A program made the position numbers and the translations under genes. From Collinsella sp. (GTDB lineage: Bacteria; Actinomycetota; Coriobacteriia; Coriobacteriales; Coriobacteriaceae): DNA of 30,148 bases. Under the pieces are notes generated by a model that was not told where the DNA came from, made no database searches, and saw nothing but the letters and a program-made list of their open reading frames with translations. The stretch is from assembly GCA_022745215.1 (NCBI GenBank), contig JAIIWC010000017.1, forward strand, positions 1 through 30,148. The letters run 5' to 3'. Below, one piece after another: positions 21,535-28,391 of the stretch. Positions within the stretch are counted from its first letter, which is position 1. Each line of letters starts with the position of its first letter.

Positions 21535-22113
21535 ATGCCTGAGTCTTCTGGCCGTCCCCGTCGCATTGTCGTTGGCGTGTCTGGCGCCAGCGGTGCCGCG
21601 CTGGGCCTTGAGTGCCTCAAATGTCTGCGTCAGGCCGGTGCCGAGTCGGCGCTTGTCGTCACGCGCGGGGGAGAGATCACCATCGAGCAGGAGCTCGGCA
21701 TGACGCTCGACGAGTATGCCACGCATGCCGATGTGGTCTACGACAACAAGAATATCGGCGCCGCCATCGCAAGCGGCACCTATCCGGTCGATGGCATGAT
21801 CGTGGCACCCTGCTCCATGAAGACGCTCGCCGGCATCGCGAGCGGCTACAGCGACAATCTGTTGCTGCGTGCGGCCGACGTGCAGATGAAAGAGCAGCGC
21901 CGCCTGGTGCTCATGGTGCGCGAGACGCCCTTCAGCGCCATTCACGTCGACAACATGGCGCGCCTGGCGCGCGTACCGGGCGTCATGCTCATGCCGCCCA
22001 TGCTCACGTTTTACAACGGCCCCGTCACGCTCGACGACGCGGTGCATCACATCGCCGCCAAGGCACTCGAGGCCGTCGGCGTGTCATGCGCAAACTATAA
22101 GCGCTGGTCATAG
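21535..22113 (+). CDS. ubiX: UbiX family flavin prenyltransferase
   Basis: This is a 192-residue flavoprotein of the UbiX/Pad1 family. GVSGASG (14-20) is the FMN-phosphate loop, and APCSMKTLAG (91-100), followed by GYSDNLLLRAADV, is the core of the active site. The conserved C-terminal segment RVPGVMLMPPMLTFYNGP is present. The enzyme attaches a dimethylallyl group from dimethylallyl (mono)phosphate to N5/C6 of FMN, giving the cofactor used by UbiD. It directly follows ubiD with AAGGAG before its ATG and is closed by a terminator. It corresponds to LpdB in the lactobacillus tannin pathway. Its prenyl donor may come from the fusion protein upstream. Confidence 0.93.
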   Translation: MPESSGRPRRIVVGVSGASGAALGLECLKCLRQAGAESALVVTRGGEITIEQELGMTLDEYATHADVVYDNKNIGAAIASGTYPVDGMIVAPCSMKTLAGIASGYSDNLLLRAADVQMKEQRRLVLMVRETPFSAIHVDNMARLARVPGVMLMPPMLTFYNGPVTLDDAVHHIAAKALEAVGVSCANYKRWS

Positions 22114-22145
22114 GCGTCTTTAGGGTAGGATACGAGTAGTGTTTG

Positions 22146-22173
22146 AGCCCGCTGCCCCTGTGGGCGGCGGGCT
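22146..22173 (+). terminator. Terminator after ubiX
   Basis: AGCCCGCTGCCC (22146-22157) pairs with GGGCGGCGGGCT (22162-22173) across CTGT with one T-G wobble. Only TTGG follows, so it may leak into the MerR gene that starts 21 bp later. Confidence 0.65.
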
Positions 22174-22193
22174 TTGGTGTGTCGGGAGGATCT

Positions 22194-23063
22194 ATGCAGA
22201 CGGGCATGTATGCGATTAGCGAGATGGCGAGTTTGTTTAACGTTTCGCGCCAAACGCTCATCTACTACGACAAGATCGGCCTGTTTAAGCCCGCCGTGGT
22301 TAACGAAAAAGGCTACCGTTTCTATTCGCCCACGCAGATCCCGCTCATGCGTCTGATCTGCATGTTGCGCGACCTGGGGCTCGAGCTCGACGAGGTCGAC
22401 CGCCTAACCTCGACGTTCGACATTGGCGAGATGACCGATCACCTGCGCTCGCGGGTGCAAGCGCTCGACGAGCAGATTGCCGGGCTCAAAGCCGAGCGCG
22501 CGAGTGTGCAGGAGCGTCTGAGCTTTTACGACGAGGCGGTTTACTGGCGCGAGCGCGAGGGCAAGCCGGAGCTCAAACAGTTTGAGCTCCGCTACGTGGT
22601 CTTTGAGGGGTTTCCGGGCGATATCGAGCGCGGCCGCTCGATGCTTCACCCCACGCTCATGCGGGCGATTCTGCGCATGCGTACGTTGACGGGCACGCGC
22701 CCCATGCGCGGCTGGGGCGCCATGCTGCGTCGCGAGGCGCTGCATTCCGACGACCCCATTGCCGGCGCCGGCTCCTTTGCCGTGCTGCCGCGCGGTGCCG
22801 AGGAGCTGCTGCCGAGCGATCCCGCCGAGCTGGCAGAGATCGGCATCGAAGTGCTGCCCGAGGGCACGTATCTGTGCATGAGCCGCTGGGGCATGCCATA
22901 CGAGCCCGAGGGCATCCGTGCCATCGTGGCCTGCATGGACAAGCACGCACTCCAGCCCATCGGCAACGCCTACGACTTTTGCTACCTCGATACCACGAGC
23001 TACGACGAGTCCCACCAAGAAGACTTCTGCTGCATCCAGATCCCCGTCGCCCTCCAGATGTGA
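22194..23063 (+). CDS. MerR family regulator with C-terminal effector domain
   Basis: This 289-residue protein has an N-terminal MerR winged helix (YAISEMASLFNVSRQTLIYY, then KIGLFKPAVVNEKGYRFY), a coiled-coil dimer helix (about residues 75-120) and a C-terminal domain of about 150 residues resembling GyrI/BmrR effector domains that bind aromatic or lipophilic ligands. ATG 22194 follows GGGAGGA; an alternative ATG lies 12 nt later. It follows the ubiX terminator and probably controls the decarboxylase module. The dyads upstream of the fusion gene and permease are candidate targets. Its last two codons, ATG TGA, lie in a palindromic repeat. The effector is not known. Confidence 0.87.
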   Translation: MQTGMYAISEMASLFNVSRQTLIYYDKIGLFKPAVVNEKGYRFYSPTQIPLMRLICMLRDLGLELDEVDRLTSTFDIGEMTDHLRSRVQALDEQIAGLKAERASVQERLSFYDEAVYWREREGKPELKQFELRYVVFEGFPGDIERGRSMLHPTLMRAILRMRTLTGTRPMRGWGAMLRREALHSDDPIAGAGSFAVLPRGAEELLPSDPAELAEIGIEVLPEGTYLCMSRWGMPYEPEGIRAIVACMDKHALQPIGNAYDFCYLDTTSYDESHQEDFCCIQIPVALQM

Positions 23064-23088
23064 CAAGGGGGCTGCTCCTTCGTCGCAT
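23058..23088. repeat. ATGTGA palindromic repeat containing the MerR stop
   Basis: ATGTGACAAGGGG begins on the last Met codon of the MerR gene and includes its TGA stop. CCTTCGTCGCAT closes the imperfect palindrome. It is a degenerate relative of the element at 1407-1438. Confidence 0.6.
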
Positions 23089-23108
23089 TCGTGGTGTGGC
23101 TGCTGCCT

Positions 23109-23173
23109 AAACCGTCACAACATTCGGCGAAAATCTCGAAATCGAGGAAAAGCGTCGAATGTTGTGACGGTTT
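23109..23173. repeat. Long palindromic repeat, copy 2 (AAACCGTCACAACATTCG arms)
   Basis: 18-bp perfect arms (23109-23126 and 23156-23173) enclose a loop with the same CTCG-AAAT-CGAG mini-hairpin as 18197-18261. The two copies differ at only a few positions. The element lies in the 196-bp gap between the MerR gene and the next gene, after the ATGTGA repeat, and may terminate MerR transcription. Confidence 0.85.
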
Positions 23174-23259
23174 TCGTGCCCGGCGCGGGTGAGCTTCCGT
23201 GCCATCTGGGGGTATAAGGCTAGCAAGTGTTTATTTGCGAGGCCTAAGGGGCGCCCCGT

Positions 23260-24129
23260 ATGGATATCGATAACTTTGAATGGTGGTATAGCGAGGGTGA
23301 GGCTCCGGATGAGGAGTGGGACGAGCCCATGCCGCGTGACATGTCGAGCGACGAGGACGAGACCGGCAACGACGCCGCCGCCGGCTCGGACGCCGCTTCC
23401 GACTCCGCCGAACCCCTAACCTTCGAACAAGCCTGGGCCCAAGCCGAGGCAGACGAGGCAAAGGCCGATGCCACGGCCACGCTCGGCGAGCCAGCCGACA
23501 TGTCCATCTCGCCGGCAAAGACCCCGCAGCCGCGCCACACCATCGACCCCGACAGCACGGCATCTTTCAGCATTCTCGACGTGCCCGCGCAGGGTGCCCA
23601 GGCGCCTGCGCCCACGCATCGCCCCGACCTGGCTCGCGAGGAAGACGCGGGCCGCCGCTCTCCGCTCGGCCCCATTCTCATCGCCTTCATGGCCGGCGTT
23701 ATCGCCTGCTCGGCAATCGGCAGCATCTGGGGTCATGTCGAGCAGCAGCGCCAAGACGCCGCCAAGGTCGAGATGTCCGTCGAGCAATCGCTCAGCCGCA
23801 CGCGCTCGGTGCATGTATCGGTCGAGGTCAAGGACGGCGCGACATGGGACACCGCCCGCGGCGACAGCCAGATGCTCATCCATATCGTGGGCCGCACACT
23901 CAGGGGACAGGCGATTGACGAGTATCAATATGTCAACTCCGCTGGTGACGGCATCGAACTCAAGCCCGGCGACTACGAGCTTACGGTCGACGAGCCGCCC
24001 GTCGCCACCGATGGCACGCGCTTCCGCGCCTCAAAGCGCATGGTTCCCGTGAGCTTTAACTCGCAGGCGCCCGATACGGTCGACAGCACGCCGCAGGGCG
24101 GGTTTGACCTTTACGCAATCGCTCAATAA
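23260..24129 (+). CDS. Single-pass membrane protein of unknown function
   Basis: This 289-residue protein is not recognised. The N-terminal 130 residues are acidic and low-complexity (rich in Asp, Glu, Ala, Ser and Pro), with a short possible helix around PLTFEQAWAQAEADEAKAD. One membrane segment (about 136-157, GPILIAFMAGVIACSAIGSIW) follows RRS, predicting N-in topology. The extracellular part has a short coiled segment and a beta-rich domain with HVSVEVKDGATWD and GDYELTVDEPP, resembling small extracytoplasmic domains of Coriobacteriia, but I assign no family. Start ATG has a weak AAGGGG 9 nt upstream. Codon use and base composition fit a real gene. Confidence 0.65.
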   Translation: MDIDNFEWWYSEGEAPDEEWDEPMPRDMSSDEDETGNDAAAGSDAASDSAEPLTFEQAWAQAEADEAKADATATLGEPADMSISPAKTPQPRHTIDPDSTASFSILDVPAQGAQAPAPTHRPDLAREEDAGRRSPLGPILIAFMAGVIACSAIGSIWGHVEQQRQDAAKVEMSVEQSLSRTRSVHVSVEVKDGATWDTARGDSQMLIHIVGRTLRGQAIDEYQYVNSAGDGIELKPGDYELTVDEPPVATDGTRFRASKRMVPVSFNSQAPDTVDSTPQGGFDLYAIAQ

Positions 24130-24208
24130 CTGCGCCTGCCGCTTCTCCTTGCCGCCAAGAGTGGGACAATAGCCCTCGACACTGTTGTTTACTTTTGGAG
24201 GAAGTAGC

Positions 24209-25102
24209 ATGTCTACCGTCACCACCATCAAGCGCGGCGGCCTCACCGCGGCCATCGATTCCATGGGTGCCCAGCTCACGAGTCTTGCCCTCAACGGCAA
24301 CGAGTATCTGTGGCAGGGCGACCCGGCCTTTTGGGGCAAGCACGCGCCCATTCTGTTCCCCATTGTGGGCTCGCTGCGCAACAACACGGCGACGTCTGCG
24401 GCTGGCACCTGCGAGATGCCGCGCCACGGCCTCGCGCGCATCGTCGAGCACAAGCTGGTCGAGGTCTCCGAGGACGGCTCGTCCGTCACCTACGAGATCA
24501 CCGACACGCCCGAGTCGCTCAAGGCGTTCCCGTTCCACTTTAAGCTCAACATGACCTATGCCCTGACTGGTGACGCCACGCTTACCCAGACCTTTGCCGT
24601 CACCAATACCGGCGACGTGGACCTGCCGTTCTCGGTGGGCGGCCACCCCGCATTTAACGTGCCCGCCCCCGGTGCCGAGGACGAGGCATTCGAGGATTAC
24701 GAGCTGGCGTTTACCGAGGCTTGGACCAACGAGGCCCCCATCATCACGCCCGATGGCCTTATGACGTTCGAGGGTAGCTACAAGGCTCCCGATAACTCGG
24801 ACGTGCTGCCCATTACGCACCGCAGCTTCGATAACGACGCTATCATGTTCACCGATGCTCCGGGCTCCACGCTCACGCTGCGCGGTCGCAAGTCGGGCCA
24901 TGGCGTCAAGATCGACTTTGAGGGCTTTAAGTACATCGGCGTGTGGTCTGCCGCCAACGACGCCCCGTTTGTGGCGCTCGAGCCTTGGACCGGTCACACC
25001 ACGATGGACACCGAGGACGACGTCTTTGAGCACAAGGTCAACACCATTACGCTGGCGCCGGGCGCTACCGACACCCGTTCCTTTAGCGTCACCCTGCTCT
25101 AG
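24209..25102 (+). CDS. Aldose 1-epimerase family protein (LacX-like)
   Basis: This 297-residue protein has the galactose-mutarotase beta-sandwich pattern of the LacX/YeaD group. FPIVGSLRNN, EMPRHGLAR and the family core VGGHPAFNVP are present, with conserved His residues expected at the active site. FVALEPWTGHT near the C-terminus matches the W-P/E-P-W-T-G segment of the group. It probably interconverts anomers of a hexose or hexose phosphate; the substrate is unspecified. ATG 24209 follows TTGGAGG. It stands alone: a structured element with a strong terminator follows, and an unrelated gene precedes. Confidence 0.85.
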   Translation: MSTVTTIKRGGLTAAIDSMGAQLTSLALNGNEYLWQGDPAFWGKHAPILFPIVGSLRNNTATSAAGTCEMPRHGLARIVEHKLVEVSEDGSSVTYEITDTPESLKAFPFHFKLNMTYALTGDATLTQTFAVTNTGDVDLPFSVGGHPAFNVPAPGAEDEAFEDYELAFTEAWTNEAPIITPDGLMTFEGSYKAPDNSDVLPITHRSFDNDAIMFTDAPGSTLTLRGRKSGHGVKIDFEGFKYIGVWSAANDAPFVALEPWTGHTTMDTEDDVFEHKVNTITLAPGATDTRSFSVTLL

Positions 25103-25104
25103 AG

Positions 25105-25285
25105 GTTCCGCCGTTCTAACGAACGGCGGACCGGTCGACGCTGCGCCCTTAGGTTCCGCCGTTCTGACGAACGGCGGGCCGGTCGACGCTGCGCGCCACC
25201 CAGAGCGACAATTTGTCATTCAAAAGGCACGGCATGACCAGAAGGTCTATGCCGTGCCTTTTTCATGCCAACTTGTCGCTCTGGG
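25105..25285. repeat. Structured multi-hairpin element, copy 2
   Basis: Hairpin H1 is present twice: CCGCCGTTC-TAAC-GAACGGCGG (25108-25129) and CCGCCGTTC-TGAC-GAACGGCGG (25156-25177), each followed by CCGGTCGACGCTGCGC. A compound stem-loop follows. Its outer stem CCCAGAGCGACAA (25199-25211) pairs with TTGTCGCTCTGGG (25273-25285). Its inner stem GGCACGGCATGACC (25226-25239) pairs with GGTCTATGCCGTGCC (25244-25258) across AGAA with one bulged A. The layout matches the element at 9425-9559. Confidence 0.82.
25226..25263 (+). terminator. Terminator-like inner hairpin of structured element copy 2
   Basis: The 14-bp inner stem, extended by AAAA before and TTTTT after, is a convincing intrinsic terminator for the mutarotase gene, about 125 bp beyond its stop. 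The equivalent hairpin at 9502-9526 lacks the T-tract, so termination is probably not the common function of the element. Confidence 0.7.
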
Positions 25286-25429
25286 CGGCGCTCGCTGGCA
25301 TTGCCAAAACATCGACGTTCCCAATGACTACCGCGTGTCTATTAATTTTTCGAGCTTGCGCTGCGCTACTGGTCGCTGGCGTATATCCTGTTAAGTCGTC
25401 AGCATACAATTCAACAGGGAAGGCAGATT

Positions 25430-26356
25430 ATGCATTCTCCCCATCAACGCGACGCGCATCCGCAGCCGATATGCAGCCGTCGCATCTTCTTGGGTAGCGC
25501 TCTCGCTGCGAGCGCTACCGTTGTCGCCGGCGCGCTCGCCGGCTGTCAGCGCCCGTCCACGCTCAAGGTGGTTCAGCCCACGACGGGCGGCGGTCGCGAC
25601 GACCTGTCCGATTCCGTTATCGGCAAGGACAAGATCCGCATTGGCATGGAGGCGGCCTACGCCCCGTACAACTGGCAGGTCTCCGAAGCCAGCGAGTACA
25701 CCATCCCCATCGACAACGTGCAGGGCGCCTATGCCGATGGTTACGACGTGCAGATCGCCAAGATCGTCTGCAAGGCCCTCGGCGGCGAGCCCGTTGCCGT
25801 CAAGCAGAGCTTCTCGGGCCTTATCGATTCGCTCAACAACGGCCAGATCGACCTCATCATTGCCGGCATGAGCGCTACGCCCGAGCGCGAGGAGTCCGTC
25901 GGCTTTTCCGACCCGTACTTCATTGGCTACTTTGGCCTGTTCGTAAAAGAGGGCTCGCCCTACCAAAACGCCACCAAGCTCAGCGACTTTAGCGGCGCCA
26001 CGGTGCTCGGCCAAAAGGACACCATGCTCGATACCGTCATCGACGAGATCCCGGGCGTTGTGCACAAAAACCCGGTCGATTCGGTCCCCACGGTGTTCTC
26101 GAACCTGCTGCAGGGCACGTGCGACGCCGTGACCTACAACACGGAGAACGAAAAGGGCTATATGGCCCAAAATCCCGGTATCGTCCCCATCCACTTTGCC
26201 GAGGGCGAGGGCTTTAAGCAGGAGGTCACGGCAAACGTCGGCTGCCGCAAGGGCTCGGACAAGCTGCTTAAGCTCATCGACAAGACACTCAAGGGCATTA
26301 GCCAAGAGGAGCGCGACCAAATGTGGGACGCGTGCCTCGACCGTCAGCCGGCATAG
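25430..26356 (+). CDS. Polar amino-acid ABC transporter, lipoprotein binding subunit
   Basis: This is a 308-residue family-3 solute-binding protein. The N-terminus carries a twin-arginine signal (CSRRIFLGSAL, Arg17-Arg18) ending in lipobox LAGC with Cys39, so it is exported folded and anchored as a lipoprotein. The mature part shows the family landmarks: IRIGMEAAYAPYNWQV at the start of lobe 1, GYDVQIAKIVCKALG, LIDSLNNGQIDLIIAGMSAT and the hinge ERE-SVGFSDPYF. It captures a polar amino acid (glutamine, histidine, arginine or similar) for the permease and ATPase encoded next. It leads the three-gene operon. Confidence 0.9.
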   Translation: MHSPHQRDAHPQPICSRRIFLGSALAASATVVAGALAGCQRPSTLKVVQPTTGGGRDDLSDSVIGKDKIRIGMEAAYAPYNWQVSEASEYTIPIDNVQGAYADGYDVQIAKIVCKALGGEPVAVKQSFSGLIDSLNNGQIDLIIAGMSATPEREESVGFSDPYFIGYFGLFVKEGSPYQNATKLSDFSGATVLGQKDTMLDTVIDEIPGVVHKNPVDSVPTVFSNLLQGTCDAVTYNTENEKGYMAQNPGIVPIHFAEGEGFKQEVTANVGCRKGSDKLLKLIDKTLKGISQEERDQMWDACLDRQPA

Positions 26357-26365
26357 GGAGGCAGC

Positions 26366-27514
26366 ATGAAAACCATTAATCGCCTGGCCTCCTTTATCAA
26401 GGCCGACCACCGTTATGTATACCTGGGCACGAGTGTTATCGCGGCGCTCGGCCTGGCGTTTAGCCAACGCAACCCCACGCCGCTGAGCTTCTTGGCCCCC
26501 ACCGGTATCTTCCAAGATTGTCTTTGGGCGATCCTGTGGGCGTGGCTCGTCGTGTCGGCGGCGGCGCTGGTCACCAAGCTTATGCACTGGAGCGACTATC
26601 GCGAAAAGTCGCCGTTCGCATCTGAGCGTTTCCGTCGTGGAGCACGTTTAGGCAGCTACGTCGTGGTCGCCATCGCGGCAGTTTTCTTTATCGACCGCTG
26701 CGTCATGTCGTTTATCGACCTGGTGCAGGTGAGCATTGTCTCGGATTCCAACCCCAGCGACTTTTTGTCGAGCCTGGTCTACATGACCTACAAGAGCGGC
26801 GACTTCTTCATTCGCGGTATCGAGATCACCATCGCGCTTGCCACCTTCGGCACCGTCATCGCATTCTTCCTGGCACTGCTCTTTGTGTTCCTGCGTATTC
26901 AGACGTTCGACCGCGTGGATAACGACCTGGTGCGCTTCTTTAAGAGTATCGGCCGCGGCTTTGCGACCGTCTACTCCACCATCGTGCGCGGCACGCCCAT
27001 GATGGTCCAGGGTCTGCTCATCTATTACGCGGGCTTCACCGTTTTGCGCGGCATGGGCTTCGAGACCGCTCAGGCCAACCAGATCTGGAGCACCTTCACC
27101 GCCGGCCTCGTCACCATCTCGCTCAACTCCACCGCCTACATGATGGAAGTCCTGCGCGGCGGCATCGAGTCCATCGATCCCGGCCAGGCCGAGGCAGCAC
27201 GCTCGCTGGGCCTGTCGCAGTGGCAAGCTATGCGCAAAGTCGTGTTCCCCCAGGGCATTAAAAACGCGATCCCGGCGCTCACCAACGAGCTCATCATCAA
27301 CATCAAGGACTCGTCGGTGCTCTCGGTTATCGGCGTGTTCGACCTCATGTACGCCACCACCACCGTCGCCGGCGTGTACTATCGCCAGATGGAAGTCTAC
27401 TGCGTGGCGCTCGTGGTCTACCTGATCCTGACGCTCGTGGCGAGCCGCCTGCTCGAGGCCTTTGGCAAAAAGCTCGGTGCCGAGGCTCCGGCCACGCTGC
27501 CCAGCTCCAACTAG
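26366..27514 (+). CDS. Polar amino-acid ABC transporter permease with N-terminal extension
   Basis: This 382-residue membrane protein has an HisM/GlnP-type permease domain in its C-terminal 230 residues. The ATPase-docking EAA loop reads SIDPGQAEAARSLGLSQWQA, and IVRGTPMMVQ precedes it. The N-terminal 140 or so residues add about three predicted membrane segments not found in the usual 220-residue permease. It starts 9 bp after the binding-protein stop with GGGAGG, so the two are co-transcribed. It probably forms a homodimeric channel, since no second permease gene is present. Confidence 0.9.
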   Translation: MKTINRLASFIKADHRYVYLGTSVIAALGLAFSQRNPTPLSFLAPTGIFQDCLWAILWAWLVVSAAALVTKLMHWSDYREKSPFASERFRRGARLGSYVVVAIAAVFFIDRCVMSFIDLVQVSIVSDSNPSDFLSSLVYMTYKSGDFFIRGIEITIALATFGTVIAFFLALLFVFLRIQTFDRVDNDLVRFFKSIGRGFATVYSTIVRGTPMMVQGLLIYYAGFTVLRGMGFETAQANQIWSTFTAGLVTISLNSTAYMMEVLRGGIESIDPGQAEAARSLGLSQWQAMRKVVFPQGIKNAIPALTNELIINIKDSSVLSVIGVFDLMYATTTVAGVYYRQMEVYCVALVVYLILTLVASRLLEAFGKKLGAEAPATLPSSN

Positions 27515-27536
27515 GCGCAAGACGAGGAGATTCATC

Positions 27537-28319
27537 ATGGCAGATACCGTTACTACCGGCGCTGCGGCCGCGCAAACCAAAGAGCCGCTCATCCGCGTTG
27601 AGGGCCTGCGCAAGAGCTTTGGCTCGCTCGAGGTGCTCAAGGGCATCGACCTGGCCGTTAGCCCCGGCGAGGTCGTCACCATCATCGGCGCCTCGGGCTC
27701 GGGCAAGTCGACCTTCCTGCGCTGCCTCAACCTGCTCGAGACCCCGGACGCAGGCCACATCTGGTTCCACGGCCAGGACCTCACGGCCGAGCGCTGCAAC
27801 ATCAACAAGCTGCGCGAGGACATCGGCATGGTGTTCCAGGGCTTTAACCTGTTCAACAACATGGATGTGCTCGACAACTGCACGCTCGCGCCCGTCACGC
27901 TCAAAAAGATGAGCAAGGCCGAGGCCGAAAAGGTCGCGCTGGAGCATCTGACGAGCGTGGGACTCGAGAAGTTCGCGCACGCCGCCGTGGGTCGCCTGTC
28001 CGGTGGTCAAAAGCAGCGCGTGGCCATCGCTCGTGCTCTATGCATGAACCCGCAGATCATGCTGTTCGACGAGCCGACCTCCGCACTCGACCCCGAGATC
28101 GTGGGCGAGGTGCTCGAGGTCATGCGCAAGCTCGCTGCCGACGGCATGACCATGGTCGTCGTCACGCACGAGATGGCCTTTGCCCGCACGGTGTCCGACC
28201 GCGTGGTCTTCATGGACAAGGGCGTGGTGCTCGAGGATGCCGCGCCGGCCGAGCTCTTTGGCAACCCCAAACACCAGCGTACCCGCGAGTTCCTCTCGCG
28301 TTATCTCGAGGACAAATAA
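27537..28319 (+). CDS. Polar amino-acid ABC transporter ATP-binding protein
   Basis: This 260-residue ATPase is complete: Walker A GASGSGKST, Q-loop MVFQGFNLF, signature LSGGQKQRVAIARAL, Walker B IMLFDEPTSALD, and switch His in VVTHEMAFA. The FQ-FNLF and HEM-FA segments are typical of the GlnQ/HisP polar amino-acid class. The first 18 residues (Ala/Thr-rich) precede the domain. ATG 27537 follows GAGGAG, 22 bp after the permease stop; an upstream in-frame start would overlap the permease and be Arg/Pro-rich. It energises import through the permease encoded before it. Confidence 0.93.
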   Translation: MADTVTTGAAAAQTKEPLIRVEGLRKSFGSLEVLKGIDLAVSPGEVVTIIGASGSGKSTFLRCLNLLETPDAGHIWFHGQDLTAERCNINKLREDIGMVFQGFNLFNNMDVLDNCTLAPVTLKKMSKAEAEKVALEHLTSVGLEKFAHAAVGRLSGGQKQRVAIARALCMNPQIMLFDEPTSALDPEIVGEVLEVMRKLAADGMTMVVVTHEMAFARTVSDRVVFMDKGVVLEDAAPAELFGNPKHQRTREFLSRYLEDK

Positions 28320-28342
28320 CCGACCGCAAACGCGTACGTGGC

Positions 28343-28367
28343 AGGGCCGCTCCGGTGGGGCGGCCCT
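28343..28367 (+). terminator. Hairpin between ATPase and peptidase genes
   Basis: AGGGCCGC (28343-28350) pairs with GCGGCCCT (28360-28367). No T-tract follows, so it may be an attenuator or mRNA-stability hairpin rather than a full terminator. Confidence 0.4.
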
Positions 28368-28391
28368 CGTCATCACAATCGAAAGGATGTC

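Noticed and set aside
18197..23173. Composite transposon bounded by the two long palindromes
   Set aside because: No transposase lies inside and no target duplication is visible; kept only as possible recombination sites.
25104..25194. CRISPR array
   Set aside because: Only two adjacent units, palindromic and nearly contiguous, with no unique spacers and no cas genes in the window.
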